A DNA stretch of 64,000 bases from Nitrospira sp. SG-bin1 (GCA_002083365.1 LVWS01000047.1:45224-109223), one strand, 5' to 3'; counted from the first letter of the stretch, positions 8,751 through 18,617 are shown. Notes: a model not told the origin generated them from the letters alone. Program-made: numbers and translations.

Positions 8751-11432
8751 GTGCGGAAAATAGTTCGGACATCTTCTCGTTCCCAAACTCCTCTCAACGC
8801 CGAGCGGCAACGGCTTGGCGAAGACGCTGTCCGGAAGCGGCACTGGAAGCGATGGGGGCCGTACTTGAGCGAGCGCGCCTGGGGAACCGTGCGTGAGGAC
8901 TACAGTCCATACGGAACGGCCTGGGAAGCTTTTCCTCATGATCATGCTCGCTCGCGGGCCTACCGATGGAACGAAGACGGGCTTGCCGGGATATCGGATC
9001 GTCACCAATACATCTGTTTTGCCATCGCTCTTTGGAATGGACACGATCCGATTCTGAAGGAGCGGGTATTTGGTTTGACCGGTAACGAAGGAAATCACGG
9101 CGAAGATGTTAAAGAATACTATTTTTATCTAGATTCAACGCCTACACATTCATACATGAAGTATCTCTATAAGTATCCACAGGCAGGGTTTCCCTATGCC
9201 AGGCTTGTAGACGAGAGTCGAGGCCGTAGACGTGGGGAGTTGGAATATGAGCTGATCGACACCGGAGTTTTTGACGAGAATCGCTACTTCGATGTGATGG
9301 TGGAGTATGCGAAGGCGACACCTGAGGAACTCCTCATCCGCATTCAACTCACGAACCGAGGGCCGGATCGCGCCGAACTGACACTCTTGCCAACGCTCTG
9401 GTTCAGGAATACCTGGTCGTGGGGAATTGATGCTCGTCGGCCGAGAATGCGTGAAGGAAAAGCCGGTGATGGGATGAGCGTGATTGAATTGGATCACGAG
9501 TATTATGGTGAGCGACGCCTTTGGTGTGAAGGAAGCCCTCCGTTACTCTTTACGGAAAATGAAACGAATACCCGGCGCCTCTATGGCGATCAAGATGGCG
9601 CCAGATACGTGAAGGACAGTTTTCATGACTACGTGATCCATAATCAAGCGGAGGCGGTCAATCCTGAGAAGGTCGGCTCCAAGGCCGCCGCCTTCTACCA
9701 GCTTTCATTGCCTGCCGGGGCATCGGAAGTCATTCGGCTATGTCTTACTAACAGTACGGATTCGGCTGGATTCACAGTTCGAGTGTTCAATGACGTTTTT
9801 AAGCGACGTATCCGGGAAGCCGATGAATTTTATAATGAGCTGGCTCCCCAGGATCTATCTGATGATGCACGGCGTGTACAACGACAGGCATTTGCGGGAT
9901 TACTGTGGAGCAAACAATTCTACCATTATGACCTGAAGCGTTGGCTCGTCGGTGATCCAGGGATGCCGGATCCTCCTCATGAACGGCTGCGTGGGCGCAA
10001 CTCGGACTGGACCCATCTCTACAATGCCGATGTGATCTCCATGCCGGATAAGTGGGAGTATCCCTGGTATGCCGCTTGGGATTTGGCCTTCCATTGCATT
10101 CCGCTCGCGCTTGTCGACTCAACCTTCGCCAAAGAGCAACTTATCCTGATGCTCAGAGAATGGTACATGCACCCGAACGGTCAGATTCCGGCCTATGAAT
10201 GGGCGTTCGGTGACGTAAATCCCCCGGTTCATGCCTGGGCGGCATGGCGGGTGTACAAGATCGAAAAGAAACGCAGAGGAGTCGGTGATCGGGTTTTCCT
10301 CGAACGAGTGTTCCATAAGCTGCTCTTGAACTTCACCTGGTGGGTGAATCGAAAGGATGCCGAGGGCAAGAATATTTTTCAAGGAGGATTTCTGGGACTC
10401 GACAACATCGGCGTCTTTGATCGCAGTGCTCCATTGCCGACGGGTGGCCATATTGAACAGTCGGATGCGACAAGTTGGATGGGGATGTATTGTCTCAATA
10501 TGCTGTCGATCTCTCTGGAGTTGGCACGTGACAATCGAGCGTATGAGGACGTGGCGAGCAAGTTTTTTGAACATTTCGTGTATATCTGCCGAGCCATGAA
10601 CAATATCGGCGGCGAAAAAATCGAGCTCTGGGACAGAGAAGACGGCTTTTTTTATGATGTGCTGCATCTTCCCGATGGACGGACCTTTCCGCTCAAAGTG
10701 CGCTCTCTCGTGGGGCTGATCCCGCTGTTTGCCGTAGAAACGTTGGACTCGGAATTGATCGACAGCCTTCCCCGGTTTAAGCACCGCATGCAGTGGTTCA
10801 TCGAAAATCGGCCAGATTTCAGCGCGCACATCGAGGCGCATTCCCATGATGGCGGGGTGCGCAGGTTTTTGTCGCTGGTCAATCCCACGCGACTCAAGTC
10901 GGTGTTGCGGTACATGCTCGACGAAGAAGAATTTCTCTCGCCGTACGGCATCCGGGCGCTCTCGCGCTACCACAAGGACCATCCCTATGTGCTTTCCATC
11001 ATGGGTATGGAGTATCGCGTGGACTATGAACCTGCTGAATCGAGCACGGGGCTCTTCGGGGGCAATTCGAATTGGCGAGGTCCAATCTGGTTTCCGGTCA
11101 ACTATCTGTTGATCGAATCGCTTCAGAAATTCCACTATTACCTCGGTGACGAGTACCGGGTTGAATATCCGGTACGTTCCGGCCGATTTGTTTCTTTGAA
11201 CGAAGTTGCGTCCGAGCTCTCTCGACGGCTGACACATATTTTTCTCAAAGACAACGACGGCCGACGTCCCGTCTATGGGGCAACGAGGAAGTTTCAGGAA
11301 GATCCGTTCTGGAAAGACGCCATTCTTTTCTACGAGTACTTCCATGGCGATAATGGAGCGGGGATTGGAGCCAGCCACCAGACGGGATGGACAGGGCTTG
11401 TCGCAAAGTTGATTCAGCAGTCGGGAGAATAG
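8751..11432 (+). CDS. GH63-type glucosidase (MGH1-like six-hairpin glycosidase)
   Basis: The 893-residue cytoplasmic protein has no signal peptide. It opens with ERQRLGEDAVRKRHWKRWGPYLSERAWGTVREDYS, the usual start of bacterial glucosidases of the GH63/mannosyl-oligosaccharide glucosidase group. A beta-sandwich N-terminal half is followed by an (alpha/alpha)6 barrel with WYAAWDLAFHCIPLAL near residue 440 and GGNSNWRGPIWFPVNYLLIE near residue 770, which hold the likely acid residues. It should release glucose from alpha-linked glucosides such as trehalose-, glycerate- or glycogen-type compounds; the exact substrate is unknown. The start is GTG at 8751 without a clear ribosome-binding site. The debranching-enzyme gene follows on the same strand. 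Confidence 0.85.
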   Translation: MRKIVRTSSRSQTPLNAERQRLGEDAVRKRHWKRWGPYLSERAWGTVREDYSPYGTAWEAFPHDHARSRAYRWNEDGLAGISDRHQYICFAIALWNGHDPILKERVFGLTGNEGNHGEDVKEYYFYLDSTPTHSYMKYLYKYPQAGFPYARLVDESRGRRRGELEYELIDTGVFDENRYFDVMVEYAKATPEELLIRIQLTNRGPDRAELTLLPTLWFRNTWSWGIDARRPRMREGKAGDGMSVIELDHEYYGERRLWCEGSPPLLFTENETNTRRLYGDQDGARYVKDSFHDYVIHNQAEAVNPEKVGSKAAAFYQLSLPAGASEVIRLCLTNSTDSAGFTVRVFNDVFKRRIREADEFYNELAPQDLSDDARRVQRQAFAGLLWSKQFYHYDLKRWLVGDPGMPDPPHERLRGRNSDWTHLYNADVISMPDKWEYPWYAAWDLAFHCIPLALVDSTFAKEQLILMLREWYMHPNGQIPAYEWAFGDVNPPVHAWAAWRVYKIEKKRRGVGDRVFLERVFHKLLLNFTWWVNRKDAEGKNIFQGGFLGLDNIGVFDRSAPLPTGGHIEQSDATSWMGMYCLNMLSISLELARDNRAYEDVASKFFEHFVYICRAMNNIGGEKIELWDREDGFFYDVLHLPDGRTFPLKVRSLVGLIPLFAVETLDSELIDSLPRFKHRMQWFIENRPDFSAHIEAHSHDGGVRRFLSLVNPTRLKSVLRYMLDEEEFLSPYGIRALSRYHKDHPYVLSIMGMEYRVDYEPAESSTGLFGGNSNWRGPIWFPVNYLLIESLQKFHYYLGDEYRVEYPVRSGRFVSLNEVASELSRRLTHIFLKDNDGRRPVYGATRKFQEDPFWKDAILFYEYFHGDNGAGIGASHQTGWTGLVAKLIQQSGE

Positions 11433-11515
11433 GACGGCAGAAATCGCGGGTTTTTCTCTGGTGCAACCCCTTCCCAGGATCCAAGGGAATCACGATAACG
11501 TACGGTGTACATCGC

Positions 11516-13561
11516 ATGCGCACCGTCGAAAACCAAGTTTCCACACCGGTTAAGGTGAGAGGGAAGATGGTGGAGCAAACCGATTGTCAGAACCTCGATC
11601 GCGCCCTCAGCCTTGAATGGTTGGAGACGAACGGTCGAGGAGGATTTGCCTCGGGTACCGTTGCCGGGGCCAATACACGACGATATCATGCCTTGTTGAT
11701 GACGGCGCGTCGACCTCCCAGCGATCGATATGTGCTGGTCAATCACGTCGAAGAGTGGCTGAGCGTCGACGAAGATAGATGCTCGCTCACGACGAATCTC
11801 TATCCGGGAGCGATATATCCCGACGGATATACCCATTGTTGTGAATTTTCCACGCTTCCCTGGCCGACATGGACCTTTATCTATAACGGGGTTCGAATTC
11901 GACGCGAAATCTTCTGCGTTCGCGGTCGGGACCTGGTCATCGTTCGATGGAAATTGATAGGCCTTAAGGGCGGTTTCGTGGTTCTTAAAGTTCGGCCGAT
12001 GTTGACCGGTCGAGGCTACCACGCTCTGCACCGCGAGAACGGCATTCTGTCGACGCGCGCTGCGATCAAACATGAATCGGTGATCTGGCAGCCATATAGC
12101 GGTGTCCCGGCCGTGCGCGCGTTTCACTCAGGAGCCTATCGCCATGCCCCCGATTGGTATCGGTGTCTCGAATATTCTGTCGAGCGGCAACGAGGCCTTG
12201 ATTTCCAGGAAGATTGGTGGTCGCCGGGAGAGTTTTCGTTCGAGCTGAGAGCAGGAAAGGAACAGACACTCACATTCACCAGCGAAGATCTCGATCACCT
12301 CGACGTGGTTCGACTGATGCGAGGAGAACGTGCCAGGCGCACAACATGGCGCAAGGCGCCATTGTATAGGGATCGGCTGATCGAGGCATTACGGCAGGCT
12401 ACAGAAGTCTTTCTGGTCCAGCGGGATAAAAGACAGACCGTGATCGCCGGCTACCCCTGGTTCACGGATTGGGGACGGGACACCTTCATCTCGCTTCCCG
12501 GGCTGTGTCTCGTGACGGGTAAACGGGCCGTGGCTTGGCAAATCATTGAAGCCTTCTGCGCTCATGTGTCGGACGGGATGGTACCCAATCGTTTTTCCGA
12601 TAGTGGTGAAGAGCCAGAATACAACACGATTGATGCGTCGCTGTGGTTCGTCTATGCCATCGAGCGGTACCTCGCGTACAGCCACGACACGAAACGTGTC
12701 CGATCGATTGCTTGGCCGGTGATCAAGCAGATTCTCGACGGGTACCGCCACGGCACGCGATACGACATTCATATGGATGTCGATGGCCTTATCACGGGTG
12801 GAACGCCCGGTAGTCAACTTACCTGGATGGATGTGAAAATCGGGGAGTGGGTCGTGACACCGCGGCATGGGAAGCCGGTTGAGGTTCAGGCCTTGTGGAT
12901 CAAAGCATTGGATATCGGAGAACGTTTGGCGACTCGGTTTGCCGAGGCAGACTACGCGGCGAATTGCCGGATGATCCGAACGCGAGCCGAGGAGTCGTTC
13001 CGTAAAAGATTTTGGTATCGGGAAGGGCAGTATCTGTATGACACCATCGATGGACCGGATGGCGACGATGCATCAATCCGGCCCAATCAGCTTTACGCGA
13101 TTGCTCTGTGCGACGGTCTGGTGACGAGACCGCAGGCCGAGCAGGTTCTCCATATCGTAAAAGAGCAGCTGCTCACGCCGGTGGGGCTGAGAACGTTATC
13201 TCCACAGGATAGTCGATATCGTCCTCGGTACGAAGGTGGCCCGATGGAACGAGACAGCGCCTACCATCAGGGAACCGTCTGGCCGTTTCTCTTGGGTGCC
13301 CTCGTCACGGCATGGGTGAAAACATATGGGTCCACTGCCAAGACGAAGGTTGAGGCAAGATCGTTTCTGAAAGGAATAGAAGCCCACCTACACGAAGGTT
13401 GTATCGGGCAGGTGTCGGAAATTTTTGACGGGGACCCGCCGCACTCTCCGCGAGGCTGTCCAGCTCAAGCTTGGTCCGTCGCGGAGCCTCTCCGTGCATT
13501 GGTTGAAGACCTCGGAGCGCCAATTAGGGGCGGAAGGGCCGGCTCCACTCGTTGTGCATAA
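11516..13561 (+). CDS. Glycogen debranching enzyme (amylo-alpha-1,6-glucosidase, GH133 type)
   Basis: The roughly 680-residue protein cleaves alpha-1,6 branch glucose units of glycogen in the cytoplasm. The N-terminal domain (LEWLETNGRGGFASGTVAGANTRRYHALL) is the bacterial debranching-enzyme N domain. The C-terminal catalytic barrel carries the diagnostic WFTDWGRDTFISLPGL near residue 320 and GTVWPFLLGALVTAW near residue 590. The open frame extends upstream to 11387, overlapping the glucosidase gene, but family similarity begins after ATG 11516; ATG 11567 (with GAGGG just upstream) is another candidate. It stands next to a GH63-type gene, pointing to glycogen or storage-glucan breakdown. Confidence 0.9.
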   Translation: MRTVENQVSTPVKVRGKMVEQTDCQNLDRALSLEWLETNGRGGFASGTVAGANTRRYHALLMTARRPPSDRYVLVNHVEEWLSVDEDRCSLTTNLYPGAIYPDGYTHCCEFSTLPWPTWTFIYNGVRIRREIFCVRGRDLVIVRWKLIGLKGGFVVLKVRPMLTGRGYHALHRENGILSTRAAIKHESVIWQPYSGVPAVRAFHSGAYRHAPDWYRCLEYSVERQRGLDFQEDWWSPGEFSFELRAGKEQTLTFTSEDLDHLDVVRLMRGERARRTTWRKAPLYRDRLIEALRQATEVFLVQRDKRQTVIAGYPWFTDWGRDTFISLPGLCLVTGKRAVAWQIIEAFCAHVSDGMVPNRFSDSGEEPEYNTIDASLWFVYAIERYLAYSHDTKRVRSIAWPVIKQILDGYRHGTRYDIHMDVDGLITGGTPGSQLTWMDVKIGEWVVTPRHGKPVEVQALWIKALDIGERLATRFAEADYAANCRMIRTRAEESFRKRFWYREGQYLYDTIDGPDGDDASIRPNQLYAIALCDGLVTRPQAEQVLHIVKEQLLTPVGLRTLSPQDSRYRPRYEGGPMERDSAYHQGTVWPFLLGALVTAWVKTYGSTAKTKVEARSFLKGIEAHLHEGCIGQVSEIFDGDPPHSPRGCPAQAWSVAEPLRALVEDLGAPIRGGRAGSTRCA

Positions 13562-13679
13562 GCCTCGTCTAATCGAGTCAAACTCAAATTAAAGTGGAAA
13601 CGGTTCCCTTTTCACCGGCTTGACAGAGTTGGTACTCATCCGTAGTCTGGATAAAAGGGACGCTCAGGGAGGAGTGATC

Positions 13680-14225
13680 ATGAAGGATTTATTCGTCTGG
13701 ACAAAAAATGGTTGGCGAATCACTGCCGGGGTGGCGACGCTGGTCTTATGTCTTGTCACTCCGTACGGAACGTTCGCTGATGAGCTGCTGAAGGAGTCCG
13801 TGTTACCGCTCAGCATGGCCAGCAAAGCGATTCAGGCAGCGGTGGAGTCTTGCAAGAAAGACGGGTATCGAGTGAGCGTATCCGTGGTCGATCGTGCAGG
13901 CATTTTACGTGCGATGGGGCGTGCCGACGGTGCCGGACCGCATACGGTCGATAGTAGCCGGAAAAAAGCCTATACGGCTGCCAGTGCACGGCGTCCGACC
14001 AGCGAATTGGCCGATCTCATCACAAAAGTTCCCACGCTCCAGACGCTTCGAGATATCAACGGCGATATCCTTATTTTGGGCGGGGGGCTGCCCATCGAAC
14101 TTGGAGGCGAAATCGTGGGGGGAATCGGAGTTGGAGGAGCACCGGGAGCTCACCTGGATGATGCATGTGCCCAAGATGGGCTCGACGCGATCGGTGCAGC
14201 TTCGAAGGTTCCTGCGCCGAAGTGA
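13680..14225 (+). CDS. Secreted GlcG/HbpS-family heme-binding-type protein
   Basis: The 181-residue product begins at an ATG preceded by GGGAGGAG seven bases upstream. Residues 1-33 form a signal peptide ending near TPYGTFADE. The rest matches the GlcG/HbpS fold (LSMASKAIQAAVESCKKDGYRVSVSVVDRAG, then DINGDILILGGGLPIELGGEIVGGIGVGGAPG). Members bind heme or act as sensory and accessory proteins; none has a firmly general function. A lipoprotein gene overlaps its stop codon, so the two are probably translationally coupled. Confidence 0.88.
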   Translation: MKDLFVWTKNGWRITAGVATLVLCLVTPYGTFADELLKESVLPLSMASKAIQAAVESCKKDGYRVSVSVVDRAGILRAMGRADGAGPHTVDSSRKKAYTAASARRPTSELADLITKVPTLQTLRDINGDILILGGGLPIELGGEIVGGIGVGGAPGAHLDDACAQDGLDAIGAASKVPAPK

Positions 14226-14677
14226 ACGTGTCATCATGGGCGACCGTTTTGAGCTGTATGGTGCTGCTCTGTACCGGGTGTAACAGTAATACCCCTGAGC
14301 CTGCTACGGTTGAAATCACCTCGGCACGACTTCGGCTGACGATTGAGAGGACGGCAACGGATCCGTTCCTTCAACGATTTAATCTCACGATGCACGTCAA
14401 CGGGGCCAATGGCTGTGCTTCTTCCACCGAACTATTTCCGGATACCGGGTATGCCGGTCGCCGTAACGTCTATCAGGCAGCCAACGCAAAGATCTATGTC
14501 GTCGGACAGTACGATGCGCGTGTCATCGATTCACTGAGCTGCCGAACGCACCTCTCAGAGTTTCGTCACCTCGATCGAGAGGTCATTTTTGTTGGAAGTT
14601 TCGATCAAGACGAATACAAGCACTGGACCTATATTTCTGCCACTCAACGGCCGGAAATGCCGTTCGAGAAGCGGTAA
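14222..14677 (+). CDS. Predicted lipoprotein, function unknown
   Basis: The frame starts at GTG 14222 (or GTG 14228), overlapping the TGA stop of the GlcG-like gene. The N-terminus VNVSSWATVLSCMVLLCTGC is a lipoprotein signal with lipobox LCTGC. The mature part of about 130 residues is a predicted beta-rich domain with three further Cys residues (two in NGANGCAS and SLSCRTH) and the phrase VIFVGSFDQDEYKHWTYIS near the end. No family was recognised. The position implies joint expression with the secreted GlcG-like protein. Confidence 0.65.
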   Translation: MNVSSWATVLSCMVLLCTGCNSNTPEPATVEITSARLRLTIERTATDPFLQRFNLTMHVNGANGCASSTELFPDTGYAGRRNVYQAANAKIYVVGQYDARVIDSLSCRTHLSEFRHLDREVIFVGSFDQDEYKHWTYISATQRPEMPFEKR

Positions 14678-14766
14678 CGAAGGTTGGAGGGAAGCTCTAA
14701 CAGGAACCACATCCGGGACATCATCATGGGTCTCATGTCCGTCGTGTAATACGACAATCATTGGTC

Positions 14767-14982
14767 ATGCAACAGCCGATCATCGGATATCATCAAGATG
14801 ACCAGGGCGACTGGGTCGCCGATCTGGCCTGTGGTCATGGACAGCATGTACGGCACCAACCTCCATTTACAGATCGTCCGTGGGTGCTTACTCCAGCTGG
14901 ACGGGAGCGGTATGTCGGTACCAATCTCAATTGTAAGAAATGTGAAGAACCGGGACTTGATTCTCGCCTCACTCCGCGATAG
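14767..14982 (+). CDS. DUF3565 domain-containing small protein
   Basis: The 71-residue protein begins MQQPIIGYHQDDQGDWVADLACGHGQHVRH, a near-perfect start for DUF3565, a small family sometimes annotated as pressure-regulated. Two Cys/His-rich patches (CGHGQHVRH near residues 23-31 and CKKC near residues 55-58) suggest metal binding. The ATG at 14767 is preferred to the TTG at 14761. It has no close partner on the same strand. The role is unknown. Confidence 0.85.
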   Translation: MQQPIIGYHQDDQGDWVADLACGHGQHVRHQPPFTDRPWVLTPAGRERYVGTNLNCKKCEEPGLDSRLTPR

Positions 14983-15249
14983 CTTCCGCGTCGTCCACCG
15001 CGAATGACGATTCCGGCGATTTTACGGACCCACAAGGTGTTCCATCCTTCACGCGAATAATGGCCTTACTTGACTGCGTATGTTCTCCTTGTGTCTTCGG
15101 GCCTGGATATCCAGTCATTCAGCATAGTCGTCGATGTTCAACACGGTCTGATCGGACCATAGTCGAGAGCAGAGCCGTTCGGACATCTTGACAAGACTCA
15201 AGTGTTTGTTTGACAACCTTGCCACGTTATCCGTCGGATTAGGTGGTCC

Positions 15250-18048
15250 ATGTTGTCCCAACGATACCAGATTGCTGTTCTGCTTGGACTGGTGGCGCTC
15301 TTGGGCTGTTATTTGCTGTTGCCGCTGAGCGCGTCCTATGTGTTGGCAGATAGGCTCCGTGGCTATGGTTACAGCAGCGTCATTCTCCAGCTCGGCTATC
15401 CGGGCTGGGCACGCATGCGCATTCCCGTGGTGTCGTTTCAGCAGGATTTGGGCGAAGAACGATTGATGATCTCGCTGACTGACGCAGAGATACACTATGA
15501 CCCGGTCCAGCTGTTTCAAGGTCGTGTGAGTCGAATCATACTTCGAGACGCGTCGATCCATGTCTTGAATGTGCAAGGCACGGATGAGGTGATCAAGGGG
15601 GACATGGGGCCGGATCAGCCCGATAATGAACAATCACCGTGGCGGTTGTTGACGGCTGGGGATCTCTTGCGCAGTCTGCCCATCCTTCCATTCGACGAGT
15701 TACAGCTGGATCATCTCACCATTTTTCGTGAACAGGCGACAGGGCCGCTCCAAAAAGTCACGATTGACGGGAGTTTGATCTATAGCGGTAGGGAGGTGGA
15801 TGGGCACCTTGTCTTTCAAGGACGCGATACCGCGTCGTATGGACTCGTTGTCGTAGGGCATTCCGCAAGTACCTGGTCCGTCACGTTGGCGCCACAACGG
15901 CCGCAAGCGACGCCGATTATTTCTTGGCAGTCACGAGCCCATCCACAAGGCTCAGAGATTCGGGTCAATGGACGTCTCCAGATCAATGTACAAGAATTGG
16001 CCCCATTCATCGCACTCCTTGTTCCGATCGGTCCGGAGCTTGAGAAAGTGACGGGAGAGGTAGCAATCGATTGGGCAGGGATGGCTCCAGCAGATGCCGC
16101 ATTGAGTTCCTTATGGGAAGACGAACGGGCTCATCTGGATGGCCATATGCGAGTCGACGTTACGCTGCCGGCTTTAAAAGGTGTGGCGAAGGACATCGCC
16201 GTCGCCTATGAGGGGAGATTCGAAGGGAATGCCACTCAGGCCGAGTGGGCCATGAGTCCGGGTGTGTTGCTGACCGCCACAATCAATACTCAACCGCGTA
16301 TTATTCCAGAAGCGGTTCGGTTGATACTTCCCCATGGGGATCAGCCGGTGAGGATCGAGAACAAAAAGCCCGTGCAAGGAACGTTCTATTGGAAGGAGAC
16401 GCCTATACGCACGGTGGCACAGGGGCCCTTGCACGTGACGTACGGTCGGACGCCAGGACCATTGGTGGCACAGTTCGAAACCACCCGAGCTGAGGGTCTA
16501 GGTAATGAATTGGTGTTGGCCGAAGGGGCCTATCATTTGGAGGGTATCCTTCCGAAGGCCATTACCGAACGGCTTTCAGCCAAAGAGGCGATGGGAGGAG
16601 TGCAAGGGACGGTGAAACTGGCTCGGACGCATGTACGTGGCGTGCTGTTACCTCCGTCTTCAGTGACGGCGAAACAGATAGGTCAGGGCACCACCCTTAT
16701 TTCCAGTGTCACGCTGAATCTATCGGAGCCGTTGACGGTCGAATGCGATCTGACGGCAATCCATTGCCGCGGGGGAGCAATAATCGCGACCCTTCGAGCT
16801 CCGGCCCTGAGAGTAGGTGGTCGGAGAATCCGCATTGGGCAAGGTATCTTGAAAATTCGAGATGTGGAAACGACTAAGGCCGCCTGGGCTGCACAAGGGA
16901 CGTTATCAATCGCCGGAGTCAGTCCGGAGTCCGGTTCGTGGTGGCCATCCGCGAGCGATTGGATGATCAAATTCTCGGCTGATCAGGCCGGCGTCAAGGC
17001 CGACCTGCGAGTCGATATCCCGACGCACGAAGGGTTCGTAACCGCCAGGATCGAACAGCCGCTGCAGACGGCGGAGGGAGTTCTGCACGGTGTCATCGGT
17101 CCGCTGACGTTTAACGGAGTTGATCGGCGGCTCGGTAAGTTGATGATGGGACTCTCTCCTTCCATCGATGTGATCGATGGAATGTTCACCGCCACCGTCG
17201 ATGGGTCGTGGTCAAGCAACTCTCACGAGCGCATCGCGATGATGAACGGGGCTTCAGCAACTGCGAAGGTGGTCGTCGAGAGATTGTCCGGTCACTACTA
17301 CGATTATGTCGTAAAGGGCGTGAGCACCACGATGGTGTTACATGCCAAGGGACTTGAGTCAATCCTGATGAACGAGCCGGCCACCATCTCTGTGGCGGCA
17401 ATCCAGAGCGGTGTTGACGCCACCAACCTCGCGGCTTCCGTTCAGATAAAATGGAAACTGGCCGATAGCCTGCCAGTGGTCGAGGTGCGAGACTTCCAAT
17501 GCGAAATCTTCGGAGGAACCGTCAGCACTCCAGGACCTGTGGTAGACTTGGCCAAGCCGCCAGTGACAACGACGTTTTTGCTCCGGAATCTTGATCTCGG
17601 GAAAATTCTCAGCGTGGAACAACAGCGAGGGCTTCAGGGAACTGGAACGCTCAATGGGACCCTGCCTGTGACCATCACGTCGGGTGGGGTCCTCGTGAAA
17701 GACGGACTGATCGAGGCACAGCCTCCCGGAGGAGTCATTCGGTATGCATCGGCGCCGGAAACGTCGAAGACCCTGTCGGACTCTGATCGTCAACTCCAGC
17801 TCGTTGCGCAGGCGCTGAACAACTTTCAGTATTCACTGCTGCGCGTCGGTGTGAAATACGGTGAAACGGGCATGTTGGACCTGAACGCGCGGTTGGAGGG
17901 CAGAAATCCAGACCTGAGGAGTACGCCGCCGATTCACTTCAACCTTACCCTGCAGGAACATATCCCGACGCTTCTCAAGAGCCTCCGCTTGGTCGATGAT
18001 CTCGAGGGGACCATCGAAAGAAAATATAGGCGACAAGGATCATTATGA
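15250..18048 (+). CDS. ydbH: YdbH-family intermembrane transport protein
   Basis: The 932-residue protein has one N-terminal membrane anchor (residues 7-30) and a very long periplasmic beta-rich body, the layout of YdbH/TamB/AsmA-like proteins that bridge inner and outer membrane as hydrophobic grooves. The C-terminal section from about residue 700 (VEVRDFQCEIFGGTVSTPG ... GLQGTGTLNGTLPVTITSGGVLVKDGLIEA) is the YdbH 'dicarboxylate transport' domain. It is followed without a gap by ynbE- and ydbL-like genes, the same order as in Enterobacteria, where YdbH and YnbE form a bridge maintaining outer-membrane lipid balance. That conserved trio makes the call strong despite the low-complexity beta body. 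Confidence 0.9.
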   Translation: MLSQRYQIAVLLGLVALLGCYLLLPLSASYVLADRLRGYGYSSVILQLGYPGWARMRIPVVSFQQDLGEERLMISLTDAEIHYDPVQLFQGRVSRIILRDASIHVLNVQGTDEVIKGDMGPDQPDNEQSPWRLLTAGDLLRSLPILPFDELQLDHLTIFREQATGPLQKVTIDGSLIYSGREVDGHLVFQGRDTASYGLVVVGHSASTWSVTLAPQRPQATPIISWQSRAHPQGSEIRVNGRLQINVQELAPFIALLVPIGPELEKVTGEVAIDWAGMAPADAALSSLWEDERAHLDGHMRVDVTLPALKGVAKDIAVAYEGRFEGNATQAEWAMSPGVLLTATINTQPRIIPEAVRLILPHGDQPVRIENKKPVQGTFYWKETPIRTVAQGPLHVTYGRTPGPLVAQFETTRAEGLGNELVLAEGAYHLEGILPKAITERLSAKEAMGGVQGTVKLARTHVRGVLLPPSSVTAKQIGQGTTLISSVTLNLSEPLTVECDLTAIHCRGGAIIATLRAPALRVGGRRIRIGQGILKIRDVETTKAAWAAQGTLSIAGVSPESGSWWPSASDWMIKFSADQAGVKADLRVDIPTHEGFVTARIEQPLQTAEGVLHGVIGPLTFNGVDRRLGKLMMGLSPSIDVIDGMFTATVDGSWSSNSHERIAMMNGASATAKVVVERLSGHYYDYVVKGVSTTMVLHAKGLESILMNEPATISVAAIQSGVDATNLAASVQIKWKLADSLPVVEVRDFQCEIFGGTVSTPGPVVDLAKPPVTTTFLLRNLDLGKILSVEQQRGLQGTGTLNGTLPVTITSGGVLVKDGLIEAQPPGGVIRYASAPETSKTLSDSDRQLQLVAQALNNFQYSLLRVGVKYGETGMLDLNARLEGRNPDLRSTPPIHFNLTLQEHIPTLLKSLRLVDDLEGTIERKYRRQGSL

Positions 18049-18266
18049 GGCGAACCATGCTGAGCAGAACCATACTGATAGGGGGTGGAGGACTGGCCTG
18101 GGGCATTCTGCTTGCCGCTCTGAGCGCCTGTACTCCACGCGTCGAGGTCGCTGCGTCGGAAAAGCCGATTACGATCAATCTCAATGTGAAGATCGATCAT
18201 GAGATTCGGTTGAAAGTCGACAAGGATTTGGATCAAGTGCTGTCGAATGACAGCGGATTGTTCTAG
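18045..18266 (+). CDS. ynbE: YnbE-family outer-membrane lipoprotein
   Basis: The 73-residue product overlaps the ydbH stop by ATGA, so it is translationally coupled. The N-terminal signal ends in lipobox LSAC, and the mature part PRVEVAASEKPITINLNVKIDHEIRLKVDKDLD is the YnbE family core. In E. coli YnbE is the outer-membrane lipoprotein that caps the YdbH bridge. Residue numbers and spacing match the family, which is always tiny. Confidence 0.92.
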   Translation: MRRTMLSRTILIGGGGLAWGILLAALSACTPRVEVAASEKPITINLNVKIDHEIRLKVDKDLDQVLSNDSGLF

Positions 18267-18281
18267 TCGTCGGAGGACATC

Positions 18282-18617
18282 ATGGTCATAGGACGGTTGA
18301 TCATCACGATGTGTACGGCACTGTTATGGGCCGCCATCCACTCTCCCGCGTGGGCACTGTCGTTGGATGAAGCGAAAGCGCAGGGGTGGGTCGGAGAAAA
18401 GGCCAGCGGTTATCTGGGGGTGGTGAATCCTTCCAATGCTGAAGCGCGGTCGTTGATGGACGATGTGAATAAAAAGCGGCGGCAGGCCTATGAAGAGATC
18501 GCAAAGCGAAACGGTACCAGTGTCCAAGCTGTGGAAACCCTTGCCGGGGAAAAAGCCATTCAGAACACCAAACCGGGAAACTTTATTGAAGGAGGCGGTG
18601 GGTGGATCAAGAAATAG
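18282..18617 (+). CDS. ydbL: YdbL family (DUF1318) periplasmic protein
   Basis: The 111-residue protein has a signal peptide ending at SPAWA-LSLD and then the DUF1318 body (LDEAKAQGWVGEKASGYLGVVNP ... EIAKRNGTSVQAVETLAGEKAI). It is the third gene of the ydbH-ynbE-ydbL set, 15 nt after ynbE. In E. coli YdbL tunes the assembly of the YdbH-YnbE bridge and is chaperone-like. Length and ending (GNFIEGGGGWIKK) are typical. Confidence 0.92.
   Translation: MVIGRLIITMCTALLWAAIHSPAWALSLDEAKAQGWVGEKASGYLGVVNPSNAEARSLMDDVNKKRRQAYEEIAKRNGTSVQAVETLAGEKAIQNTKPGNFIEGGGGWIKK

Noticed and set aside
10119..11378. A 419-codon minus-strand frame opposite the glucosidase gene
   Set aside because: It is antisense to a well-supported GH63-type protein and shows no family motif.
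13566..13572. A CGTCTAA word before the GlcG-like gene
   Set aside because: The matching GTTTAC is absent at the 16-nt distance (TCCACT instead), so it is not counted as an ECF promoter.
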